From Hirudo medicinalis (taxonomy: Eukaryota > Annelida > Clitellata > Hirudinida > Hirudinidae): DNA of 29,896 nt. The notes below the pieces were generated by a model that was given only the letters and a program-made list of their open reading frames with translations, ran no database searches and had not been told where the DNA came from. Made by a program: the position numbers and the translations under genes. How positions within the stretch are numbered: position 1 is the stretch's first letter; every line of letters starts with the position of its first letter. Below are positions 1-11,591 of the stretch, one piece after another. The stretch is from the NCBI GenBank assembly GCA_011800805.1, contig MPNW01000210.1, positions 274,467 to 304,362 on the forward strand, given 5' to 3'.

Positions 1-647
1 TATTATTATGTTGGGGTTATTATTGTTGGCATTTCGTGAAAGTCATAAATAATTTGATGGAAGTGTCAGTGAAAATAATCCTAAGAAAGAATTTCTCAAC
101 TTCCTGCTCTTCCATCCATTGGCGGGAAAAATAATTTCGATATTAATCTCACTCGTCAATGACGCCCAGTTTGCATATTAAGCACACACTCGTAAGATCG
201 ACTTCCTATTCTGAGTGATACGTCATCATTATCATCGTAATCGTCATCGTCGTCGTCGCCAACATACTATTCGAGCTCATCATCGTTGTCATCGTCGTAA
301 TCGACATCGTCGTCGTCGCCAACTATTCGAGCTCATCAGCATCGCTAACGACATCATCATCGTTGTCATCGTCGTAATCGTCGTCGTAGTCGTTGTCGTC
401 ATCACCATCATCATCTTCATCATCAGCGTCATCATCATCATCGTCATCATCGTCATCATCACCATCATCATCATCACCATCGTCACGTGGGCGAATCACT
501 TTCACACCTCAATGTCGTCACCAGCGGAAACACGTGACTTAAGAGAGCTGATGACTTCCGCTGAGAAGTTGATATTATTTGTTCTCATTGTGCGATTTGT
601 GATTGATCTCGCAGGTTATTACATTCGGACAAATTATTAGGAAATTA

Positions 648-681
<34 letters not shown>

Positions 682-1357
682 CATTATTATTATTATATTT
701 ATAAATGCTATTAGAAAATAAGGATTATTATTATTACTATTATGTTTACCGTTATTATTATTGTGAAATCAAGATTATTATTATTATAATATTTAAAAGT
801 TGTTATTACAAAATAATGATTATTGATATTATCATTTTTATTTATTTGTGAGAATAAATATCGTAAGTATAATCTGTTGTGGTGCTGTAATGGTTAATAA
901 TGTTAACCACATGTTGTTATGATGTAATGATGTAATCCATAGTTGCGACATGTTATGACAATAATTGCATGATTACAATAATTACAATAATTACAATAAT
1001 TGCATGATTACAATAATTACATAATTACTAACGAGTTTGTAAACAGATGTAGGTTGAGAAATAATTTTTATTTGTGAACGACGCGCAATTAATCCAAATA
1101 ATTAAGTGTTGTAATAACATTAGTAAAAGAATTTTGCAATTTATTAATTAATAAATTATTATAATTAATTAATAATTAATTGTTATTTATATTAAATGTC
1201 TAAAACATAAAATAATATTGGTTTTATAACAATGTAAAACACACGAGTGGCGATGATGGCAACAACAACTCTATTTGGTCACAACGACTGACACAACAGC
1301 ACACACGCGAACAATATTAGTATGCAATATCAGTAAAGACAATATGTTAATCAACAG
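1..1357. other. AT-rich intron or intergenic sequence with simple repeats
   Basis: Holds a degenerate ATC/GTC tract at about 220-485, an (ATT) tract at 645-698 and imperfect acaataatt repeats at 965-1025. Probably upstream intron of the convertase. I saw no prodomain or signal-peptide exon. Confidence 0.5.
235..338. repeat. Imperfect direct duplication inside a trinucleotide tract
   Basis: 235-283 and 295-338 both read tcgtaatcg, then catcgtcgtcgtcgccaac, then tattcgagctcatca; the first copy has four extra bases (atac). Confidence 0.7.
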
Positions 1358-1462
1358 GTGGGCCAATTGGATGGCTACTACCTGTTGAGGAGAAGGAGTG
1401 ATCACCTGAGAACAAGGAGGAGTACTTCCGTCAACACCTTGACACTCATGAGGAATGCCAAG
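1358..1462 (+). CDS. PCSK1: Convertase exon: prodomain, 35 codons
   Basis: A small exon between acceptor tcaacag and donor gtcagt, phase 0 at both ends. It reads [10 protein letters not shown], then an Arg-rich stretch, and ends in MRNAK. Joined to 3650-3787 it gives the order expected in convertase prodomains: a GQ(I/L)xxYY-type motif, a basic linker, a (V/I)KWA motif, then the cleavage site. It is too short to show up as a long reading frame. It is the first exon I can recognise; in the 1357 bases before it I saw nothing matching the earlier prodomain or a signal peptide. Confidence 0.8.
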
Positions 1463-4400
1463 GTCAGTCGATTGACCCTTGATTGATTCCTTTATTTGCT
1501 AGTCAATAATTTATTTATAAATATTTAATTATTAATTAGTTATTATTATATTAATTAATTATTAAAATTAAAATAATGATCATATACTAATGATTATATA
1601 ATTATATACTAAATATTTTTTTATTAATTAAATGGTTATTTAACATATTATTATTATATTACTATTGTTGTTATTGTTTTGTTATTACTATTATTATTAT
1701 TATTATTATTATTACTACTATTACTATTATTATTATTAATATTATTGTCATCATTATTTTTTTAATTATTATTATTATTATTATTATTATTATTTCGTTT
1801 TCAATCAATCCCTTTTTAGTGTAATAAATATTTATGGGTTGAAACAACAAATAGTTGTTGATTAGAAGTCGTTTTTACGCAGAAGGACGTTCTTGTTCCA
1901 TATCCAAATCCACATCAACATCAACATCCATATCAACATCAACATCCATATCAACATCAACATCAACATCCACATCAACATCAACATCCACATCAACATC
2001 AACATCAACATCAACATCCACATCAACTTCAACATCCATGTGACGGGCAGGAACACGTGATACATAAGCGGAATTTTTGTTTCCTCATTTGCATATTGGG
2101 TCACCACCTGACCTCGATCGATTTGTATTGAACTTGCACACATCTCAATTTCTCAACTCCACGTCACCATTTTCTCTCATTCGCCAGTCATTCATTCATT
2201 CATTCATTCATTCATTCATTCATTCATTCATTCATTCATTCATTCATTCATTCATTCATTCATTCATTCATTCATTCATTCATTCATTCATTCATTCATT
2301 CATTCATTCATTCATTCATTCATTCATTCATTCATTCATTCATTCATTCATTCATTCATTCATTCATTCATTCATTCTCTCGGTCATTCAACATTCATCT
2401 ATCCACCCATTCAACCATTCATAATTCATTCACTTATTCATCTGTATATCCGGTCATTCCCAATTCATTCATCCATAAGCTCACTCATATCACTATCAAT
2501 AACACTACCCATATCACTATCCACATCACTCACCATATATTCTTTCTGAAAAATGCACTTCATTCTTGTCATTCCATCTTCGCGGAAAAGACACAAAAGA
2601 TGGAGTTTTTGATGTGGAGTTTTAAAAATAATTTAAATGAAATTAATTTTTTAAAACTTTCATTTGTCACGGATTCAAATTCAAATGTTATACTAAAAAT
2701 AAATAGATAAATAAATAATAATAATTCTAAAACTTCATTTAATTAATGAAAAGTGCTTTAAAAAAAAAATAACAGCTTTAAAGCAAATAAGAAATAACAA
2801 ATAACTTTAAATAAGAAATACCTCTTTAAGTCTCTCTGACGTACCAGTAATTTGTTGAAAAGCGGAAAATCGATGAAAATGAAAATAAATTTCGAGCGGA
2901 AATTATTTGCTTGACCCCGAGGTCAGTGAATATAAAATATTCAAGATCACCACGTCAGACGCTCCTCAGGCGCGTAATTGGCGCTAAGAGGGCTCAATCT
3001 CATGTTCGTGATATTTTTAGACCATAATTTATAATAATAATAATAATATTATTATTAATAATATTAATTTCTAATGTCACTTTATAATATCACATCAATT
3101 ATTCAGTGTCTTGTGCTTCTTTGGTGTAAATCTGTGTAAATCTGTGTAAATCTGTGTAAATCTGTGTAAATCTGCACATTCACGACATGATTGCAATGAA
3201 TCTTCGTGATTTCATAACTTCGCATTTTGTGACATGATTTTGTTGATTATTAGAAAGCTTTATTTATTTATTTATTTGTTAATTTATCAAAAATGTTGCA
3301 AGCGATGAGCGTCGTCTCTGTGGTTAAATATTTGTTTTAAAAATATTTTGAGATGAATCAATGGAAAACTAAAAATTTATTTCTGGGACTTGAAAATCTT
3401 GGAAGGAAAAAAATTCTAAAAAAATAAATGCTAAGCCTGATTGGTTGTTCTGCTCCTTCTGGCGCGCCTTTCAGAAAGATTCATAATTTGTAATATAATA
3501 ATTCATAATTTATAAAATAAACAACAACAACAATGATAATGATAATGACAAGGATAATGATAATAATAATGATGATGATAATAAAAGTAATAATAATAAT
3601 AATAACATTACGAACAACCAATAGTAGAGACTCAACAAATTGTCCACAGATCAAGTGGGCTGCCCGTCAGAGGGGCATGAAACGCTTCAAGAGGGAGTTG
3701 AGGGTCCAGCAGCACAGGAGACACGAGGTCAGAGCCTACAATGAGGTCGACTTCAACGACGATTACTGGCCCAGTCAGTGGTACCTGGTGAGTCATTAAC
3801 TTTGGTCTTTATCCATCCATCAGCTATCTTTGTCTTCTGGGAATTCCTTGTTTATCATTGAAGTTTCTTTGTGTGATTGTCATGCTGCCAATTGTCCTGT
3901 TAAGATAGTGGTGATGACGACGACGATGATAATGGTGATAATGTGCAGGTTGGCCGAATGGATTACGTTCCTGCATTCGGCAGTAATGCCAACAGTCGTA
4001 ATGTGTCGTGTTCGAAACCCAGCCTGCACTGCCACAAGCGCCCTTGGGAAGGAGCGCTACATTTATATTATAAATGGTTATCAAAAAGCGCCTCTGACGC
4101 TATGCATATGGCGGTATATAAATGAACTACATACACATTTATAATGATGATGATGGTGATTGAAAATGAAGTTGATGTTGATGGTGATGGTTAAGACGAC
4201 CTAAAACATTGTTTTTGAAGACGATGATTACGATTGCGATGTATGAGAAAGAATAAGCTCACCGAATTCGCACAAGTGCAATATTTTTAAAGTATTTTCC
4301 TGTATTAAGCACAAATATAGTTTTAAGGTCAAAAATTCTTCTTCAATCAACTGCTTCATTTCAATCGAGACCAACCAACCAACCAACAATCGGAACCCTT

Positions 4401-7400
4401 AACCCTTAAGTGGGATGCAATAACGTCAGAAACCTTTACTTCTCCATGGAAACTCCAATGATTTCAATAATTCAGGCCACTTCAGAACTTTTAACTTCTC
4501 AATTCTACCAGCACGACAGGAGGCCATCGAAGGTTTTCCCAAAAATCGACCTCCACGTGATCCCTGTGTGGGCAAAGAACATCACGGGGCGAGGAGTTGT
4601 GGTCAGCATAATCGACGACGGTGAGTCCACGTTTTGGTACTCGATCCGTCAGTGGCAGACGAATATTCGAGTCGAATACGCATTCATAACAGGCTCTGGA
4701 AATAATATTTTTTTGAATAATTAAAAACTAACTATGTGTTATGAAGTGAGTTCTAAACGATTTGTAATGGGTTTTTTTTTCATATAACAATATAATTTGG
4801 TAAATTATAATATAATATTATAATAATACTAATTATAATAATTTTATTATAATAATCGTGATTTATAATAATTTAGCGTAAAATTGAATTAATTCAAAAG
4901 GTTTGGAGCACAACCACACAGACTTGAAGGACAACTATGTACGTTGTTTAAAAAATATTTCCAATCACATTAAAATGTTTGCAAAGGTTGAATAATGCTT
5001 CAGTGTTACGTAATCAAATCATTAGTAACGAGTGATTAATATTTTACAATTGAATCATTAGTTTGAGTTTTTAGTTCAGTTTTTATTTAGTTTGTTTGCT
5101 TGTTTTCATTAGTGCAGTTGATAAGAACAAGAGTGGATGATTTTATTGAATCAAATCAACAAGAAATTAATTATCAATAAAAACGTCATCTTGTCACTAG
5201 TTGTCATTGTCTTGTCATTTATCTGTCATTAATTTAATACAATTGATTACTTGTTTAGTAATAATAAACTACAAATATTAATTTATTAATTATTGTAATT
5301 TGTTTACTAACCATAATTATTCAACAACACCAAAAACAATCCAGGATCCAAAAGCCAGTTGGGACTTCAACGACAAAGACTCTGATCCTTTTCCAAGATA
5401 CGACGAGACCAACGAGAACAAGTGCGAATAATTTGTAATTATTTGTTTATTTTAAACATCTTTAAATAAGTATAAATAGCGTAATAATAACCTGTATATA
5501 ACGTATATATAAAGTCAGTAATTCTTCGAGCGAAATGTAATGTGAATGTGAAAACGCATTTAAAATGTGTGACGTAATTCACACGCCTTGAGGTTATTAC
5601 TCGTACTCAATTATTTACTTGAAATTATTAAAATTAATTAAATAAATTTAATTACTAATTTAGTCGATAAAGATTCCATTTTTTCTACTCAGACACGGAA
5701 CGAGGTGTGCCGGGGAAATCGCCATGACTGCCAACAACAAGTTCTGCGCAGTCGGTGTGGCTTTCAACGCCAAAGTAGGAGGTAAAAAACCAAGCAACAA
5801 GCACAACAACAGCAACAACTCATCAACAACATCTCAACAATTACAGTTGCATCATCATAAATAAAAGGATCCTAATATTTTAAGTTAAAATTACAAACTT
5901 ATTGTCAAATAAAATAATTTAAAACTAAGATTCCTTTAAAACAGGTATCAGAATGCTGGATGGAACCACGACGGACAGTCTGGAGGCAATGTCCCTGAGC
6001 TTCAAGACTGACCACATCGACATCTTCAGCGCCAGTTGGGGACCAAGTGATGACGGAAAGTCCTTGGAAAAACCTGGCAGACTGGCTCAAGCGGCACTGG
6101 AGAAGGGTGCAAGCGAAGTGAAGTTTCGTTCTCATTTGATCATTTAATTGCTTATTATTTATATTTATATTAATATTAATTAATTTGATCATTTAATTGC
6201 CTATTATTTATATTTATATTAATATTAATTAATTTGATCATTTAATTGCTTATTATTTATATTTATATTTATATTAATATTAATTAATTTGATCATTTAG
6301 TTACTTATTATTTATGTTAACATTAATTAATTTAAATCGTATTATTTATTATGTAATACTATTTATTAACGGATCAATTATTTATCGTAATTAAGCTAAT
6401 AACAAATTAATTATTTGACCGGAATTATTGGACTATTACATTATTATTGTTATCCCCGCATAAACACTTTTTTTGTTGGACAACTGTCACATTAAATGAA
6501 CCGATTGTGGAAAAAAAATTACTAATTCATTTTATTACATCATATAATTACTTTATTTAGATTTACTTTAGCTAATTTAAATACTCAATTACCTCTAAAC
6601 CACCTCAACGCGTCTTCAAATCTCACCAGGGCAGGGGAGGTAGAGGAGTCATCTACGTTTGGGCTTCTGGAAACGGAGGAATTGTCCACGACAACTGCAA
6701 CTGTGACGGCTACACTGGCAGCATTTACACCCTCTCCATCAGCAGTGCATCTCAGAGGTTCCAGTCTCCATGGTATGCCGAACACTGCTCCTCGACTATT
6801 GCCAGTACCTACTCCAGTGGATGATGAAGAGGATAGAGTGGTGAGATGTTGATGATGAAGTCGATGGTAACAAGGTGATGATGATGATAGTGATGCTGAG
6901 TAATGATAGTGATGATGAGTGATAGTAATGATGTCAGGTTAATAACGAGTGCATAGCATTAGGATCAAGATGCACCTTAAACATGTGTTTTTAATGAAAC
7001 TTCCGTCAGAGTTCCTGAGGAGAATAAATTTTATTTCAAATCATTATCGCATATTAAAAATAAATATTTCATTTAAAACTAGTGCTAATGTTATTTTCAG
7101 TAACAAATGCTATTACAAGCTAACTAAAAAAGTAACAATAGTTGAGACAAATGATTTACATATTTCAATCGGTTTCAAAAAAACTAAACACCAGATAAGC
7201 ACAGACCTTCACAACCAGTGCACCACCTCCCACACGGGTACCTCAGCATCAGCCCCCTTGGCAGCGGGCATTGTGGCCCTTATGCTGGAAGCCAAGTAAT
7301 TCCTACTATTTCTAAACATCTCTCAGTATTTGCCTTCATCACGTCTCTCAGTGATTTATGTTTGTTCTAAATAATTTATGAATTATTTTTAAAATAGAAC

Positions 7401-9476
7401 AGCATGCTTTTAAGGCTGACGATGGTTTCAGTGGTCTTAATCAGTGATGTAATCAGACATCCTGAAGAAAAGGAGACAAGAAGATTTTTTGAGCAGATAA
7501 TAATTCGAAATAATTCATGTCCACTTTCTGACGATGGTTAAACACGAATCCTAGAGTAGAATTTTATTAAGCTTACCTTTTTTGTTAATCTGACAAGTAA
7601 TTTAACAAACGGTTTAAAGCAAATAAATAAATATTACGTAACATGCCACCGGTTCAACCAATCAACAGTCCAGACCTAACGTGGAGGGACGTCCAACACT
7701 TGGTCGCTTGGACGTCGGAGTTCGCGCCACTCCGAAAGAACGAAGGATGGCAAATGAATGGTGCTGGATTTTGGGTGAACAACAAGTTTGGTTTTGGCCT
7801 CCTCAATGCAGCTGCTCTCGTCGAGGCTGCCAATCCAGAGTCCTTCGTAACTGTTCCCCAGAAGCACGTCTGTACTTTTAAGCCGAGGAAGAATGTGCTG
7901 CCCGCGTGAGAAATTCATTTTTGTAATTGGAGGTGATTAATCGTGAATAAAATTCATTAAAATCATCAGATATTATGTTATTAGGTTCATTAGCTTCACG
8001 TAAGAATATTAGTTTTGTGAAGAAATGTTTTGAGTCAAAAGTAGAAGCGACTTTTTTTTTCTGGAGTAACTTGTACTTTCCGAGTCATTTTTAGTTGCTC
8101 ATTATTTTTTACTAATTAGTAATTCTAATTTAAAATGTTATAATTATAATAATTTTAGCAATAACGTATATCATCATCATCATCACCACCACCATCATCA
8201 TCATCATCATCACCACCACCATTATCATCATCATCACCATCTTAGAAAAATCTTTGATAGCGAAGTCTTTTAATGCTTCCAGAGAGCTGACGAGTGGAAA
8301 CTTCTTTGAAATCTCGATTGCAGTTGAATTCAGAACTCTCAGGTGTCGTCCAATCAATTACCTGGAACACGTGGTTCTCATTTTGGACATGGATTACACA
8401 AGGAGGGGAAATATCGAGGTCTACTTGAGATCTCCCTCAGGTCATGGGAATTCCGCATGCTATTATTAGAAAGTGTACTGAAAAAGTTATTTTAGAGAGA
8501 TTCTAGCGATTAATGAAATTTTATAAAATGTTAGTGAGTTTGTTAAGAGCAGAATTAGCTAAATTATGCTATTTTATTATATTAGTTATTTTTGGAATCA
8601 TTAGATTCGTGAGATTTGTTGCGATTTGTTGAGATCAAATCCAACCATTGCTAACCTACTGCAGGCATGAACACACAACTGCTTTCGACAAGAAAGACCG
8701 ACAACTCTTCTGCTGGTTTCACTCAGTGGCCATTCAGTTCAGTTCACAACTGGGGGGAGAATCCCAGAGGGACGTGGATCATCATCATAGTTGACTCGGT
8801 AGACATAAGTAATACTATTTAATAATAAGTAATTACTTAATACTATGATGACAATAATAATAATAATAAAAATAACAAAACTTGATACATTGAGGAAGTT
8901 TGTTCTTCAATGTCGTTATTTTCATTGTCGAGACATATTTCCTGAGTTGAAATCATGACCATCAGAATGCCGGAGAAGAAAAAGGCGTGGTGAAAGACTT
9001 GACCCTGGAGCTCCACGGAACGATGAAGATCCCGGACCACGTGATTAGGAGTGGAATGCGCAGGTCCTACAACTACGACTACCCTCTTCCAGACGATGGC
9101 GATGACTCACAACAGGTTTCAATTGATTGAATTTCATTTAACTCGTTCAACCTGCCTGTTAGTAGATTGCCAATGAATCCCATCGAATGCAAGCCATTAC
9201 CAATGCTCATGTTTCTCCTAGGCTTCCCAAACTATGACGTGACATTCCGCGCCCTAGCATTCCAACAAATGCCATGACTTTTGTAACTTAACGGAACTCG
9301 GTAGCGATTAAATCGTGCTGTAAACGCTCAAAAACTATCACCTAAATCCTGTGTTTCATGAGAATCTTTTTGCTATTTTAAAGGACGAAGGGCCGAGTGA
9401 TTTAAATGTTGACATTAGAGAGCTCTTGGAAGGACTGAAATTGTCCAGACACGGAAAAATAGCGATCAGGAATTGA
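1358..9476 (+). CDS. PCSK1: PC1/3-like proprotein convertase, 14 exons, 5' end missing and one frame break
   Basis: Calcium-dependent subtilisin-like endoprotease that cuts prohormones after paired basic residues in secretory granules. Exons, all with AG acceptors and GT donors: 1358-1462, 3650-3787, 4512-4620, 4901-4938, 5345-5421, 5693-5781, 5945-6117, 6630-6840, 7195-7295, 7669-7905, 8283-8440, 8665-8798, 8966-9115, 9384-9476. Phases agree at every junction. Seen: prodomain end with the autocleavage site RFKR; catalytic Asp in IIDDG (codon 4614-4616), His in HGTRC (5694-5696), oxyanion Asn in ASGNGG (6672-6674) and Ser in HTGTSASAP (7243-7245); then a P domain ([19 protein letters not shown]). 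Asn rather than Asp at the oxyanion position excludes PC2, and the lack of a Cys-rich or membrane tail argues against furin or PC5. [22 protein letters not shown] and DLHIPVW-like blocks fit PC1/3 best. The rebuilt part is about 604 codons; signal peptide and first prodomain half are not visible. Exon 8 is out of frame, so this is either a sequence error or a damaged allele. The class (convertase) is certain; the PC1/3 subtype is likely. Confidence 0.93.
1680..1795. repeat. (ATT)n microsatellite
   Basis: Interrupted attatt tracts at about 1690-1740 and 1766-1795, in the first visible convertase intron. Confidence 0.8.
1909..2036. repeat. Hexanucleotide array, CATCAA/CATCCA
   Basis: Alternating catcaa and catcca/catata units, over 20 copies. 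The open frames across it are by-products of the repeat. Confidence 0.85.
2188..2376. repeat. Long (CATT)n tetranucleotide microsatellite
   Basis: About 47 near-perfect copies over roughly 189 bases, followed by degenerate catt units to about 2460. Its purity suggests recent expansion. It lies in a convertase intron. Confidence 0.95.
3124..3173. repeat. Five perfect copies of a 10-bp unit
   Basis: GTGTAAATCT repeated five times without a mismatch. Confidence 0.95.
3530..3606. repeat. AATG/AAT simple repeat
   Basis: Degenerate tract of gataat and aat units just before the convertase exon at 3650. Confidence 0.8.
3943..4132 (+). mobile_element. tRNA-derived SINE, near full length
   Basis: Box A-like TGGCCGAATGG at 3951-3961 and a good box B, GTTCGAAACCC, at 4010-4020; their wide spacing suits a class II (Leu/Ser-like) tRNA origin. 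A conserved body follows (ctgcactgccacaagcgcc, then aaggagcgctacatttata, then agcgcctctgacgctatgc), and the 3' end is tatataaatgaactacat. A gat-type microsatellite starts just downstream. It lies in the convertase intron between 3787 and 4512. Three related copies are in the window. Confidence 0.75.
6135..6330. repeat. AT-rich minisatellite, four copies of about 50 bp
   Basis: Units start at each tttgatcattta. The first three are nearly identical, the third has one extra tttata, and the fourth is diverged (ttagttac). The array begins 17 bases after the exon 7 donor. Confidence 0.85.
6630..6840 (+). pseudogene. PCSK1: Convertase exon 8 with a frame break near 6819
   Basis: The exon opens with [17 protein letters not shown] and runs in frame to STYSSG. 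There it meets TGA at 6822-6824. In another frame, from 6820, seven codons (DDEEDRV) follow and lead exactly into donor gtgaga at 6841. The next exon starts in phase 0 with ISTDLHNQC. Between SSG and the DLH motif the spacing then equals that of PC1/3 and furin, provided the Gly codon is completed. So the sequence lacks two bases (or has one extra) at about 6819. Everything around it is intact, which favours an assembly or read error over old decay, but a real null allele is possible. Confidence 0.8.
8170..8242. repeat. CAT/CAC trinucleotide tract
   Basis: Lies about 40 bases before the convertase exon at 8283. Confidence 0.9.
9384..9476 (+). CDS. PCSK1: Probable terminal exon of the convertase
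   Basis: Acceptor after a T-rich run (ttttaaag), phase 0, matching the phase 0 end of the exon finishing at 9115. It encodes 30 residues, starting [19 protein letters not shown], then TGA. The stretch [10 protein letters not shown] could form an amphipathic helix, as expected for the granule-sorting C terminus of PC1/3. An ATTAAA signal lies 15 bases after the stop. If the intron from 9116 is not removed, the protein instead ends three codons later (VSID, stop). I favour splicing, because the exon joins in frame and the helix makes sense. Confidence 0.6.
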   Translation, partial: DEGPSDLNVDIRELLEGLKLSRHGKIAIRN

Positions 9477-9490
9477 TGGCGCATTCTCAA

Positions 9491-9496
9491 ATTAAA
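9491..9496 (+). terminator. Poly(A) signal of the convertase
   Basis: ATTAAA 15 bases after the convertase stop codon. A second candidate, AATAAA, is at 9669-9674. Confidence 0.45.
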
Positions 9497-9502
9497 GTAT
9501 TA

Positions 9503-9508
9503 TTTATT
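9503..9508 (-). terminator. Poly(A) signal of HAUS6
   Basis: AATAAA read on the minus strand, about 430 bases beyond the HAUS6 stop. It is the first canonical signal after that stop that I see. It lies opposite the convertase signal, so the two 3' ends would overlap by a few tens of bases. Confidence 0.4.
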
Positions 9509-9936
9509 TAATTGTTGCATTTTGAAAAAAAAGCCAGAAGTGAATTCAAGAGTTTGTGTTGACAAATAGTTGATAAAATATGTGAACATTGTTGTCTTTC
9601 AATTTACTGCCGCATTACACCGCCAAGTTTTACTGCCACATTTTGAGCACTTCAGAGAGTTCTACATGAATAAAAGCAAAGCTAAACAAGACTGAACAGA
9701 AGCACGAGAATACTTGGGCACTAAAACTTTGTGAAGTCCTCAAGAAAAATGCCAAAAGGTTAGAAATCATTTTCGGAAGTTCAAGACAGCAGGTCGGCGT
9801 CATCAAATCCTGTCGATCAAAATATTGATGCCAAATTAATGTCGTTTCAAGCATCAGAAGAAAATTTAAAAAAATAACTAAACCAATATTATTACACATT
9901 ATTATTATTATTAATAAACCAATAAAGTTGTGATAT

Positions 9937-11557
9937 TCAAAAATTACCATCCAAGTCGATGAGGCTGTCATCCTGAAGACATGCGGCGCTGGACTCGACT
10001 TCCTCTTCGACCTTGTCGAACAGGGACTCCCCGTTGATGATGTCCGGTCTCAAATGAAATCTCCTAGAAAACCTCCTTTCTACGGAGGGGGGCGTGGAGC
10101 TAAGGGACTCTTCCTTCGGTAGGAAGTTTTCGAATTTTTCCATTGGCGAGTCTTCGAGTAGAGAAGGAAGTTTCACTTTAAAAAGACAATCTGTTTCCCT
10201 TTGATCATGATTTTGGTAAATATCAAAAGCTTTCCTGTTTAAGTTTGGCAATAAAGGAGGAAACTCCCCAAGCTCGAGTGGGGGTTTGGAATTCGAGTTC
10301 TCGTGGAACGACTTGACAGAACATTCGGCCTCCGTGCTTTCTTCTCCAAGATCTCGAAGTGCGGAGTCCCCGAGGTCGAATTTATTTATTTGCGGCAGGT
10401 TTTCTTCTGCGCCTGAGAACTTCTTGGCGGCACATTCTTTTCGATCTCCTCCGATGCTCTTCGTTTTGAGCCTAATTTGTGGAGTGCGACTTTGTGCGAG
10501 TTCGAAAAGGTTGGCGGTCATCCTTCTCAGCGGAAGTCCTTCGACAGTCTTCAAGTGCAACGTGTCCCTCGATGCCTTCAAAACGTCATAGGACGTTCCT
10601 GACCGAGGACCGGTGGATTCCTCTGAAGGAAGATTTTGGAGGAAGTTTGGAGGTGGCATGTTCTTGTCATCATCAATTTGATCAAGTTCAAATTTGAAAT
10701 TTTCGAAATCATCCAGCAGCGTCTTTCCGTTGTTCATGTCATTGGCTGCACCTAAAAACGTAACTGAATGGATTAAGAGGAACCAATCATTCTATAGTCT
10801 TTCAATTAAACATTATACCTTGCTCAAAACTTGGTGCCCTTTCCTTTTTAAGATTTGTACTCGAGAAATTGTTCCTGTACTTCTTTAAGGTTTCATTGTT
10901 GAGGATATTTTCAAGGAAATGAGCAGCTGAACTGTCCTCCGCACAAGGGGATGGCAACGTTCCACGTTTGTCTGAAACAATAAAAAAACAATAAAACAAT
11001 AAAAATTATTATCAGGGACAACTGTTGTTGCACTATTCGTTCACGTTCAATGAATTCCACACCAACGACGGCTTCAATCTCAACGTCACCTGCAATCAAT
11101 TCTTTGGCGACGTTCGACGGGCCGTTTGGATGCGACGTCTGCAGGAGCTGATCAGCAACCTGAATGCAAATTGCACAATATTTAGTAACAGCATTCACAA
11201 TCAATGACTTAATGCAATTTAATATCAAACGACAATTAGCAACATTATGAATAATCATTGCATAAAATATATTCGAAATCTTCAAAATGTGATTCACTTG
11301 TTCGGCCAACAGATCCAAACGATCGTCCTTCTCAAAGTGATATCTCAGTGAGGAAGGTGGGAAGGCCGTGTTTTGAAGCGAGGAGCTTTTCATGACGACA
11401 CGTGGATCCGTCCTGACTTTTGTATTTTTGTTCGACGTGCTGCACGCGTCCATCTTTTTATGAAGAGACGGTAATGGAACGCTCGACTGTGGTGCAACAC
11501 TTCTTCTTGCCTACAGAAAGTTGAAATGAACTGATGGTGATCTAAATCCTGCTTAAC

Positions 11558-11591
<34 letters not shown>

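Noticed and set aside
2077..2424. Frame encoding repeated FIHS
   Set aside because: Translation of the CATT microsatellite.
3943..4025. Functional tRNA gene
   Set aside because: Boxes A and B are present, but no acceptor-stem pairing was recognised, and the sequence continues into a repeated SINE body found at three other places.
4410..4724. 104-residue plus frame
   Set aside because: Only 4512-4620 is coding; both flanks are intron.
6949..7299. 116-residue plus frame
   Set aside because: Only its end (from 7195) is convertase exon 9; the rest is intron left open by chance.
9630..9971. Minus-strand 113-residue frame as an extra HAUS6 exon
   Set aside because: It is a shadow of the last exon in another frame plus AT-rich sequence; hydrophobic runs come from att repeats.
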